Origin: Clostridium sp. DSM 17811
Lineage (GTDB): Bacteria; Bacillota; Clostridia; Clostridiales; Clostridiaceae
DNA: 64,000 nucleotides
Assembly (NCBI RefSeq): GCF_018861905.1
Contig: NZ_JAHLDU010000004.1
Coordinates: 186,001-250,000, forward strand
Direction: 5' to 3'
Shown here: piece by piece, positions 56,712 to 64,000 of the stretch
How positions within the stretch are numbered: position 1 is the first letter of the stretch
How the letters are laid out: each line of letters opens with the position of its first letter
Made by a program: the position numbers and the translations under genes
The notes under the pieces: generated by a model
What the model saw: the letters and a program-made list of their open reading frames with translations, nothing else
Told to the model about the DNA's origin: nothing
Database searches by the model: none

Positions 56712-56722
56712 TGGTCTTACCA
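56712..56722. promoter_or_regulatory. LldR-type operator 3
   Basis: TGGTCTTACCA behind a promoter-like TTGAAT-N17-TAAACT. The surrounding 60 bases resemble those at operator 2 (ATTGTGATAAA, AAATAAAGTGGT), so promoter and operator were duplicated together. Confidence 0.65.
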
Positions 56723-56775
56723 TAGTACCAATAAATAATATCGAGTAAGAAAAAATTTAGAAAGGAAGGATTATT

Positions 56776-58209
56776 ATGGCCCAGTATAATCAATTGACAG
56801 AAGAATTAATCTTACAATTACAGGAGGCAGCTCCAGGACATATTTTAACAGGTGATGATATCAATGATGATTATTCTCATGATGAAATGCCTATTTATGG
56901 AAAAAAAGCCCCGCAAGTTGTATTTATAGCACACTCTACAGAGGAAGTTGCTGCAGTAGTGAAAATATGTAATGAAAATAAGATACCAGTAACTCCAAGA
57001 GGAGCAGGAACAGGACTTGCAGGAGGAGCAGTTCCATTACTCGGAGGAGTTTTAATTGATCTTACAAAGATGAATAAAATACTTTCTTATGACTTAGAAA
57101 ATTTTGTTGTTCATGTCGAGGCAGGAGTACTTCTCAAGGACCTTGCAGAGGATTGTACAAAACAAGGATTACTTTATGCTCCAGATCCTGGTGAAAAGCT
57201 TGCTTGTTTAGGCGGAAACGTTGCAACAAATGCTGGTGGAATGAGAGCTGTTAAATATGGTGCAACACGTGATTACGTACGTGCAATGACAGTTGTTCTT
57301 CCAACAGGAGAAATTACTAAGTTTGGAGCTACAGTATCAAAAACAAGTTCAGGTTACAGCCTTTTAAATTTAATGATTGGTTCAGAAGGTACCCTTGGAA
57401 TTATTACAGAACTTACTTTGAAAACAATTGTAGCACCAAAGGAAGTTGCAAGTTTAATTATTCCTTTTGAAAATCTAGATGATTGTATTTCTGCTGTTCC
57501 TAAATTTAAAATGGAACACATGAATCCACAAGCATTGGAATTTATGGAAAGAGAAATTGTTTTATGTAGTGAAAGATATATTGGAAAGAGTGTATTCCCT
57601 CAAGTAATTAATGGGGTAACTGCAAATGCTTATTTACTTGTTACTTTAGATGCAAGTAGTGAAGATGAACTAAATGATCTTATTGAACAAGCAAGTGAAA
57701 TAGTATTAGAAGCAGGAGCAATTGATGTTCTTGTAGCTGATACACCTTCGAAAATTAAAGATGCATGGGCTGCACGTTCTAGTTTCTTAGATGCAATTCT
57801 TGCAGAAACAAAATTATTAGATGAATGTGATGTGGTAGTTCCAATAAATAAAATTGCTTCTTATCTTGCGTTTGCAAATAAGGTTGGCGAAGAGTGTGGA
57901 TTAACTATTAAGAGTTTTGGACATGCAGGAGATGGTAATCTTCACATATATCAATGTAGTAATGATTTAGATGAAGCAGAATTTAAAATAAGAGTTGAGA
58001 AATTCTTTGATATTATTTATAAAGAAGCAATAGATTGTGGCGGACTTGTTTCAGGAGAACATGGAATAGGGAGTGGAAAGATCAGCTATTTAGAAGAGTG
58101 CGTTGGAGAAGTAAATATGGAATTAATGAAAGGTATTAAAAGAACTTTTGATCCAAATTCTATTATGAACCCAGGTAAAGTATGCGCTCCAATAGATGAT
58201 GCACGCTAA
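56776..58209 (+). CDS. FAD-dependent 2-hydroxyacid (lactate) dehydrogenase, second copy
   Basis: 477 residues, same family as lct[61 protein letters not shown] and ending NPGKVC. Clearly homologous to lctD over its length, but diverged. It lies between the second ETF pair and an acyl-CoA dehydrogenase and has its own operator. Confidence 0.9.
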   Translation: MAQYNQLTEELILQLQEAAPGHILTGDDINDDYSHDEMPIYGKKAPQVVFIAHSTEEVAAVVKICNENKIPVTPRGAGTGLAGGAVPLLGGVLIDLTKMNKILSYDLENFVVHVEAGVLLKDLAEDCTKQGLLYAPDPGEKLACLGGNVATNAGGMRAVKYGATRDYVRAMTVVLPTGEITKFGATVSKTSSGYSLLNLMIGSEGTLGIITELTLKTIVAPKEVASLIIPFENLDDCISAVPKFKMEHMNPQALEFMEREIVLCSERYIGKSVFPQVINGVTANAYLLVTLDASSEDELNDLIEQASEIVLEAGAIDVLVADTPSKIKDAWAARSSFLDAILAETKLLDECDVVVPINKIASYLAFANKVGEECGLTIKSFGHAGDGNLHIYQCSNDLDEAEFKIRVEKFFDIIYKEAIDCGGLVSGEHGIGSGKISYLEECVGEVNMELMKGIKRTFDPNSIMNPGKVCAPIDDAR

Positions 58210-58259
58210 TAAAACACAATTTACAAACACTTTTAAAATATGAAAGGTAGGTAATTAAT

Positions 58260-59402
58260 ATGAATTTTATACAAGATGAAGATAGCAAACAATTACAAGA
58301 AATGTATCGTGAATTTGCAGAAAAAGAGGTAAAACCAATTGCAAAAGAAATTGATGAAAATATGCGCTTTCCAGCAGAAAACATACCCAAAATGGCTGAA
58401 ATGGGCTTACTTGGAATTCCATTTCCAGAAGAATACGGTGGAGCTGGAATGGATACATTAAGTTATGTACAATGTGTAGAAGAATTATCTAAAGTTTGTG
58501 CAACAACAGGTGTTATTGTTTCGGCACATACAAGTCTTTGTGCAACACCAATTTTCACATATGGTACAGAAGAACAAAAACAAAAATATTTAAAACCACT
58601 TGCCTGCGGTGAAAAATTGGGTGCATTTGGCTTAACAGAACCTTCTGCAGGAACTGATGCATCACTTCAAAAGACAACAGCAGTACTCGAAGGAGACCAT
58701 TATGTATTAAATGGCAGCAAAATCTTTATTACTAATGCAGGATTTGCAGATATATATATTATTTTAGCTATGACAGATAAGAGTAAGGGAACAAAGGGTA
58801 TTACAGCATTTATCGTTGAAAAAGATTTTCCTGGTTTTACTGTTGGAACTCATGAATTAAAGATGGGAATTAGGGGATCTTCTACATGTGAATTATTCTT
58901 TGATAATTGCATAGTTCCAAAGGAAAATCTTTTAGGGGTAGAAGGTAAAGGATTTAGCCTTGCAATGGCAACTCTTGATGGAGGCCGTATTGGTGTTGCA
59001 GCACAAGCTCTTGGTATTGCAGAAGGTGCAATAGAAGAAACTATTAAATATGTTAATGAACGTGTTCAATTTGGGCGTACTATCTCAAAATTCCAAAATA
59101 CACAATTTGAACTTGCTCAAATGCGTGCAAATACAGAAGCTGCAAAGCTTTTAGTATATCAAGCTGCATGTGCAAAGGATAATCATGAAAGATTTACACA
59201 TTTCGCTGCTATGGCAAAATTAGTTTCTTCTAGAAATGCCAGCGATGTAACAAGACGTTGTTTACAGTTATTTGGTGGATACGGATATTCAAGTGATTAT
59301 CCAATTGAAAGAATGATGCGTGATGCAAAAATAACAGAAATTTATGAAGGAACATCAGAAGTTCAAATGATGGTCATTTCTGGATGGATGGGTGTTAAAT
59401 AA
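58260..59402 (+). CDS. Short-chain acyl-CoA dehydrogenase
   Basis: 380 residues. FAD contacts FGLTEPSAGTDAS and ITNAGFADIYIILAM, the catalytic Glu region near the C-terminus in MMRDAKITEIYEGTSEVQMM, and FGGYGYSSDYPIER. Of the butyryl-CoA/acryloyl-CoA dehydrogenase group; chain length cannot be read by eye. It needs an ETF partner; the nearest pair is 1.7-3.5 kb upstream in the same block. Arginine codons include many CGT/CGC. Confidence 0.93.
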   Translation: MNFIQDEDSKQLQEMYREFAEKEVKPIAKEIDENMRFPAENIPKMAEMGLLGIPFPEEYGGAGMDTLSYVQCVEELSKVCATTGVIVSAHTSLCATPIFTYGTEEQKQKYLKPLACGEKLGAFGLTEPSAGTDASLQKTTAVLEGDHYVLNGSKIFITNAGFADIYIILAMTDKSKGTKGITAFIVEKDFPGFTVGTHELKMGIRGSSTCELFFDNCIVPKENLLGVEGKGFSLAMATLDGGRIGVAAQALGIAEGAIEETIKYVNERVQFGRTISKFQNTQFELAQMRANTEAAKLLVYQAACAKDNHERFTHFAAMAKLVSSRNASDVTRRCLQLFGGYGYSSDYPIERMMRDAKITEIYEGTSEVQMMVISGWMGVK

Positions 59403-59434
59403 TAGATAACTAAAATTAAATAAAAAACAGATGA

Positions 59435-59562
59435 GGAAAAGTTTGTGAATAAAGCAGGTCATATCGTCAATGTCTTTTGTAGATATTGGCGATATATAAT
59501 ATCAAGATGTAGTCGATTTCACTACTGTGTCTAATCTTACTAAGTAGAGGAGATAATAAAAA
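59435..59562 (+). repeat. Direct repeat, right copy, with relic of the lctD end
   Basis: GGAAAAGTTTGTGAATAA (59435-59452) repeats the last codons of lctD (Gly-Lys-Val-Cys-Glu-stop), followed by the same hairpin and leader as at 54474-54599, here ending in AGAGGAGATAATAAAAA and the permease ATG. The left copy ends in ATTG instead of ATG. It shows that permease once directly followed lctD. Confidence 0.85.
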
Positions 59563-61086
59563 ATGAATATGTATTTATTATTTTTTATAGCACTTATTCC
59601 TATTGTATGGCTAATGGTATCTCTTGGTGTTTTAAAAATGCCAGGACATAAAACTTGTTCAATTACGCTTGCAATTACAATAGCACTTGCGATTATCGTT
59701 TGGAAAATGCCAATAGGTCAAGCACTTACAGCAACGGTTGAGGGTGCATCAATGGCAATTTGGCCAATAATTGTCGTAATAATAGCAGCGGTGTTTACCT
59801 ATAATCTTTCTATTCATACCAAAAGTATGGATGTAATAAAGGACATGATGACAGGAATCACAACTGATAGAAGAATACTCGTTTTAATTGTTGCTTGGGG
59901 TTTTGGTGGATTTCTTGAGGCAATTGCAGGGTTTGGTACAGCAGTTGCAATACCTGCAAGTATATTAGCTGCACTTGGGTTTGATCCGATATTTGCAGCG
60001 ATAATATGTCTTATTGCAAATACAACGCCAACAGCTTTTGGAGCAATAGGATTACCTGTAACAACTCTTGCAAAGGTTGCATCAATTGATCCAGTTACTT
60101 TAAGTTATGCAGTTGGTATTCAATTATTTGCGCTAATTGTAGTTTTACCATTGATACTTGTAATGCTCACAGGTAAGAGTGTGAAGGCGATAAAAGGAGT
60201 TGTGTTTATTTCTATTGCATCAGGTCTAGCTTTTGCAGTGCCAGAACTTTTAGTAGCAAAATATCTTGGAGCTGAACTTCCAGCACTAATTGGATCAATA
60301 ATATGTATTATTGTAACAGTTACGATAGCTAAAATATTCTATAAAAAAACTGCGGCTAAAGATGCAGTTAATATACCTGTAAAAAAGGCTTTATTAGCTT
60401 GGGTGCCATTTATATTAATTTTAGCTTTTATATTAATAACAAGTACTTTAGTTCCAGCAATAAATAAACCATTATCAGCTATAAAAACTTCAATACAAAT
60501 ATATACCGGTCCACATGCAAAAATAAGTACTTTTACATGGATTGCAAATCCCGGGACACTTATAATTATTGCAACATTTATAGGGGGACTTATTCAGGGA
60601 GCTAAGTCACGAGAAATAGTAAAGGTATTCACGGATACTTGCAAGCAAATGTCTAAAACTGCAATTACAATACTTGCTATAGTTTCTCTAGCAAAGGTAA
60701 TGAGTTATAGCGGAATGATAACATCTATTGCTGTGGTACTTGTTGCAGCAACAGGAGGATTCTATCCATTATTTGCACCGGTAATAGGAGCTCTTGGAAC
60801 ATTTGTAACAGGTAGTGATACCTCAGCAAACGTACTTTTTGGTCCACTTCAAGTTGAGGTTGCAAGAAATCTTCATATGAGTCCTTACTGGTTAGCGGCA
60901 GCCAATACTGGTGGCGCGACTGCTGGTAAAATGATTTCGCCTCAAAGTATAGCAGTCGCAACGGCCGCTACTGGAATTGTAGGAGCGGAAGGTAAGATAT
61001 TAAAGGCAACTTTGAAATTCTGTTTAGTATATGTATTAATCTTAGGATTGATTGTGTACTTTGGATCAAAATTCTTTACAATGTAG
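59563..61086 (+). CDS. lctP: L-lactate permease family transporter
   Basis: 507 residues, about 12-14 membrane helices, LctP family: GFGGFLEAIAGFGTAVAIPA, NTTPTAFGAIGLPVTTLAK and TGSDTSANVLFGPLQVEVA are diagnostic. It takes up lactate with protons. AGAGGAGAT precedes the ATG. Position corresponds to lctE of A. woodii. Confidence 0.96.
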   Translation: MNMYLLFFIALIPIVWLMVSLGVLKMPGHKTCSITLAITIALAIIVWKMPIGQALTATVEGASMAIWPIIVVIIAAVFTYNLSIHTKSMDVIKDMMTGITTDRRILVLIVAWGFGGFLEAIAGFGTAVAIPASILAALGFDPIFAAIICLIANTTPTAFGAIGLPVTTLAKVASIDPVTLSYAVGIQLFALIVVLPLILVMLTGKSVKAIKGVVFISIASGLAFAVPELLVAKYLGAELPALIGSIICIIVTVTIAKIFYKKTAAKDAVNIPVKKALLAWVPFILILAFILITSTLVPAINKPLSAIKTSIQIYTGPHAKISTFTWIANPGTLIIIATFIGGLIQGAKSREIVKVFTDTCKQMSKTAITILAIVSLAKVMSYSGMITSIAVVLVAATGGFYPLFAPVIGALGTFVTGSDTSANVLFGPLQVEVARNLHMSPYWLAAANTGGATAGKMISPQSIAVATAATGIVGAEGKILKATLKFCLVYVLILGLIVYFGSKFFTM

Positions 61087-61098
61087 GGAGGAATAAAA

Positions 61099-62373
61099 AT
61101 GACTAAAGTTAAAATACCCTATTCAAAACGGTTTTTAGAAATTGAAATACCAGACAAAAATTTGTTGGCAATACTAGAATCAAAAGCACATGATTACAAA
61201 GTAGAAAGCACTCAAGAGGACATTGTAAATAAGGCATTAGATAATCCTATTGGAAGTGTAAAATTAGAAGAATTAGTTAAAGGTAAAAAAAACTTAGTAT
61301 TAATAACTAGTGATCATACAAGACCAGTTCCTAGTAAAGTAACACTTCCAATATTACTTAGGAGAATAAGATTAGCTAACCCTAAAATTGATATAACAAT
61401 ATTAATTGCTACTGGTTTTCATAGACCTACAACAAGGGAGGAAATGATTAATAAATTTGGACAGGAAATTGTAGATAATGAAGTGATAATAAATCATGTA
61501 TCTGAGGACTATAGCAGTATGGTTAGTGTTGGAATTCTTCCATCAGGTGGAGAACTATTACTTAATAAAGTGGCAATGGAAGCTGAACTTCTAATTTCGG
61601 AAGGTTTTATAGAACCACATTTCTTTGCAGGCTTTTCGGGGGGACGAAAAAGTGTTCTTCCTGGAGTGGCATCAGCAAAGACAGTTATGGCAAATCATTG
61701 CTCTGAATTTATAGCAAGTGAGTATGCACGTTCTGGAGTTCTTTTAAACAACCCAATTCATAAGGATATGTTATATGCTGCTAAAAAAGCTAAGCTAGCA
61801 TTTATATTAAATGTTGTTATTGACAGCGAGAAAAATATTATAAATGCATTTGCAGGAGATAGTGAACTTGCACATGCTAGCGGATGTAAATTTGTAATGG
61901 AACTTGCATCTGTGAAAGCCGTGAAAGCAGATATTGCCATATCAACTAATGGAGGATACCCACTAGATCAAAATATATATCAATCTGTAAAAGGCATGAC
62001 AGCAGGTGAAGCAACTTGCAAGGAAAACGGAGTTATAATTATGGTGTCTGCTTGTAATGATGGACATGGTGGACAGTCTTTTTATGACAATATAGCAAAT
62101 GCCAGTAGCCCACGTGAGGTTCTTGATAGGGTGATTAAAGTTGGAAGAAATGATACCGCGCCAGATCAATGGGAATTCCAAATTCTTGCACGGATACTGG
62201 ATAAGTTCACCGTAATCCTAGTTTCAGATATGTGTGACCCAGAGATGATAAAAAAAATGCATATGCAGCATGCATTTACATTTGAAGAAGCACTTGAAAG
62301 AGCATTTAAGATAAAGGGTAAAGATGCTAGCATATCTGTAATACCAGATGGAGTTTCAGTTATAGTAAGATAA
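61099..62373 (+). CDS. larA: Nickel-pincer lactate racemase
   Basis: 424 residues. SDHTRPVP (Asp of the active site), ATGFHRPTT (His), EPHFFAGFSGGRKSVLPG (His and the Lys that carries the pincer cofactor) and ANHCSEF (His) are the LarA signature. It interconverts D- and L-lactate so that one dehydrogenase can use both. Corresponds to lctF of A. woodii. The cofactor genes larB, larC and larE are not in the window. Starts 12 bases after the permease. Confidence 0.94.
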   Translation: MTKVKIPYSKRFLEIEIPDKNLLAILESKAHDYKVESTQEDIVNKALDNPIGSVKLEELVKGKKNLVLITSDHTRPVPSKVTLPILLRRIRLANPKIDITILIATGFHRPTTREEMINKFGQEIVDNEVIINHVSEDYSSMVSVGILPSGGELLLNKVAMEAELLISEGFIEPHFFAGFSGGRKSVLPGVASAKTVMANHCSEFIASEYARSGVLLNNPIHKDMLYAAKKAKLAFILNVVIDSEKNIINAFAGDSELAHASGCKFVMELASVKAVKADIAISTNGGYPLDQNIYQSVKGMTAGEATCKENGVIIMVSACNDGHGGQSFYDNIANASSPREVLDRVIKVGRNDTAPDQWEFQILARILDKFTVILVSDMCDPEMIKKMHMQHAFTFEEALERAFKIKGKDASISVIPDGVSVIVR

Positions 62374-62422
62374 ATATAAAAATAGTAGCAAAAGAAGAGA
62401 TGATTCTTGTATTATGAACTGT

Positions 62423-62480
62423 AAACTAGATATTAGACACTAAAAAAAAGTGACTAGTATCTAGTTTTATTATTTTTTTG
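62423..62480 (+). terminator. Terminator of the lactate locus
   Basis: AAACTAGATATTAG pairs with CTAGTATCTAGTTT around an A-rich loop with an extra CACT/AGTG pair, then a T run. The remaining sequence to 62661 is AT-rich with nothing recognised. Confidence 0.82.
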
Positions 62481-62661
62481 TTGTTATAATAGTATATGTA
62501 TTAATATTACATAAGTACAAATTAAAGGAATAACAATGTGAAATTAATAACGACAAAATTCGAATAAAAATTTGAAATATACTTGCAATTTTACAATTTT
62601 ATGCTTAAAATTTAAGTTAAGAGATATTAATAAAAGTGTTAGAGTTGAGGGAGGGATTTAA

Positions 62662-63684
62662 ATGAAAATTGTTCCGGTTGAAGAAGCATTAGGAATGGTA
62701 TTATGCCATGATTTAACCAAAATTATCCCAGGAGAGTTTCAGGGTGTGGCGTTCAAAAAAGGACATGTAATATCTGAGGAAGATATACCTAGAATGTTGG
62801 ATATTGGGAAAAAAAACATTTATGTTTGGGAAATGCAGGAAGGAATGATTCATGAAAATGAAGCTGGAGAAAGAATGGCAAGAGCGGCAGCTGGGAAGGG
62901 AATAGTTTTTACTAAGCCATCAGAAGGTAAAGTTAAATTGGTAGCTGAATGTAAAGGCTTACTTAAAATAAATATAAAAGCTTTAGAAAAAATTAATATG
63001 ATAGATGAGGCAATGGTTGCAACTTTACATACTGATATTGTGGTAGATGAAGGGAGTGTGATTGCAGGTACAAGAATAATACCGCTTTTTATTGAAGATT
63101 ATAAAATTGAACAAATCGAGAATATTTGTAAAGAAGAAGGACCTATTATTTGGGTAGAAACCTTAAGAAATATGAAGGTGGGCATTGTGACCACAGGTAG
63201 TGAAGTTTATAGTGGTAGAATATCAGATAAATTTGGACCTGTCATTAAAAATAAAATTAATGAAATTGGAAGTCAAGTTATCAAACAAATCATTGTAACA
63301 GACAGTGAGAGTATGATTGCCGATGCTATAAATGAATTACTTACACTAGGTGTTGACATGATTGTTGTTACTGGAGGTATGTCAGTAGATCCTGATGATG
63401 TTACACCTGCAGGAATAAGGAAAGCTGGAGCAAAGGTTATATCTTATGGAGCACCTGTACTTCCGGGAGCCATGTTTTTAGTTGCATACATGGGTGATAT
63501 ACCTGTTCTTGGACTTCCGGGTTGTGTTATGTACAATAAACGAACCGTATTCGATCTTATACTTCCTAAGATTTTAGCTGGTGAAATGATAAAAAGGGGA
63601 GATATTACAAAGTTAGGTCATGGTGGGTTATGTGTTAAGTGTGAAGTGTGTGATTTTCCAGCTTGCAGTTTTGGTAAATGTTAA
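62662..63684 (+). CDS. Molybdopterin-binding protein with C-terminal cysteine motif
   Basis: 340 residues. The C-terminal half is a MoCF/MoaB-MogA-like domain (GIVTTGSEVYSGRISDKFGP; VVTGGMSVDPDDVTPAG; LPGAMFLVAY; LGLPGC). The end carries six cysteines in CVKCEVCDFPACSFGKC. Such proteins sit beside molybdenum hydroxylase genes in clostridia and are thought to deliver or mature the cofactor. The N-terminus is not a full MoeA. GAGGGAGG lies 6 bases before the ATG. Confidence 0.88.
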   Translation: MKIVPVEEALGMVLCHDLTKIIPGEFQGVAFKKGHVISEEDIPRMLDIGKKNIYVWEMQEGMIHENEAGERMARAAAGKGIVFTKPSEGKVKLVAECKGLLKINIKALEKINMIDEAMVATLHTDIVVDEGSVIAGTRIIPLFIEDYKIEQIENICKEEGPIIWVETLRNMKVGIVTTGSEVYSGRISDKFGPVIKNKINEIGSQVIKQIIVTDSESMIADAINELLTLGVDMIVVTGGMSVDPDDVTPAGIRKAGAKVISYGAPVLPGAMFLVAYMGDIPVLGLPGCVMYNKRTVFDLILPKILAGEMIKRGDITKLGHGGLCVKCEVCDFPACSFGKC

Positions 63685-63752
63685 TAGAGGGGCTGAGCTT
63701 TTATAAATTAAGGCTGTACCTTTTTAAATAAAGAAAGAAAAGGGGCGTTAAA

Positions 63753-64000
63753 ATGTTAAAAAAAATACTTAATATTAATGGTCTTAAAAGAACAGTCATT
63801 GTTAGTCCAGAAATTTCACTCGCTGATGTTTTAAGAAAACAGTTATTTCTTACAGGTACCAAAGTGGGGTGTGGAAAAGGTGAATGTGGTGCATGTAATG
63901 TAATATTGGATGGTAAAGTTGTAAGATCATGTATAGTTAGAATGAAAAGAGTACCAGATGAAGCTGAAATAACAACAATTGAAGGAATAGGATCACAAGA
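63753..64000 (+). CDS. [2Fe-2S] subunit of a xanthine dehydrogenase-type molybdenum hydroxylase, 3' end outside window
   Basis: Eighty-two codons from the ATG at 63753 (AAAAGGGG upstream) to the window edge. The plant-type ferredoxin motif CGKGECGACNVILDGK with a later RSCIVRM supplies four cluster cysteines; the following EITTIEGIG is typical of CoxS/XdhC-like small subunits. Molybdopterin and FAD subunits should follow beyond the window, consistent with the molybdopterin-binding protein just upstream. Confidence 0.92.
   Translation, partial: MLKKILNINGLKRTVIVSPEISLADVLRKQLFLTGTKVGCGKGECGACNVILDGKVVRSCIVRMKRVPDEAEITTIEGIGSQ

Overview
The window reads as chromosome of a low-GC, motile, strictly fermentative Firmicute close to Clostridium sensu stricto. 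Codons are A/T-rich, strong AGGAGG-type ribosome sites precede nearly every gene, T-box and preQ1 RNA elements are present, and the gene families (PocR-type pdu regulation, Etf-linked lactate dehydrogenase, siroheme-dependent heme genes, SigD-type chemoreceptor promoters) are typical of clostridia. No tRNA, rRNA, CRISPR array or intact transposon was seen. One short transposase relic and REP-like palindromes are present.

Layout. 1-3.3 kb: two chemoreceptors, the first cut by the left edge. 3.3-5.3 kb: gltX behind a compact T-box-like leader. 5.3-12.4 kb: accessory genes (an S51-like peptidase with Cys at the nucleophile, a MATE exporter, an AraC regulator fused to a degenerate GH39-like barrel, a permuted papain-fold protein, a double GNAT, a HAD nucleotidase). 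12.4-16.7 kb: a preQ1-riboswitch operon that makes preQ0 (queD, queE, folE, queC) but begins with a 2-hydroxyacyl-CoA dehydratase-like protein and its ATP-dependent activase. 16.8-21.8 kb: a G5/3D cell-wall protein, a SWIM-SNF2 helicase and a small acidic orphan next to REP-like repeats. 22-24.2 kb: argB-argD behind a promoter carrying two ArgR boxes.

24.3-40.3 kb: a complete-looking B12-dependent 1,2-propanediol microcompartment locus. A PocR-domain sensor kinase and its response regulator diverge from pduABCDEGHKL-eutJ-(flavoprotein/PduM-like)-pduNOPST. The genes give shell, diol dehydratase, reactivase, cobalamin recycling (PduO, PduS), CoA-acylating aldehyde dehydrogenase and phosphotransacylase. 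PduQ, PduU, PduV and the kinase PduW are not in the locus. 40.5-43.7 kb: ahbC-ahbD-ahbA-ahbB, the siroheme-to-heme route. 43.8-49.7 kb: three tandem, recently duplicated chemoreceptors, each with a SigD-like promoter.

50-62.4 kb: lactate utilisation. The order regulator, EtfB, EtfA with ferredoxin domain, FAD lactate dehydrogenase, permease, lactate racemase matches the electron-bifurcating lct operon known from Acetobacterium woodii. Between the dehydrogenase and the permease sits an extra block (EtfB, EtfA, a second dehydrogenase, an acyl-CoA dehydrogenase). It is bracketed by a direct repeat of about 125 bp and uses CGT arginine codons more freely than its neighbours. Three TGGTNNNACCA sites mark a shared lactate-type regulon. 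62.6-64 kb: a molybdopterin-binding protein and the start of a [2Fe-2S] subunit of a molybdenum hydroxylase, cut by the right edge.

The strongest leads for something undescribed are the riboswitch-controlled dehydratase/activase pair in the queuosine operon, the inserted lactate/acyl-CoA dehydrogenase block, and the T-box leader that seems to lack Stem I.
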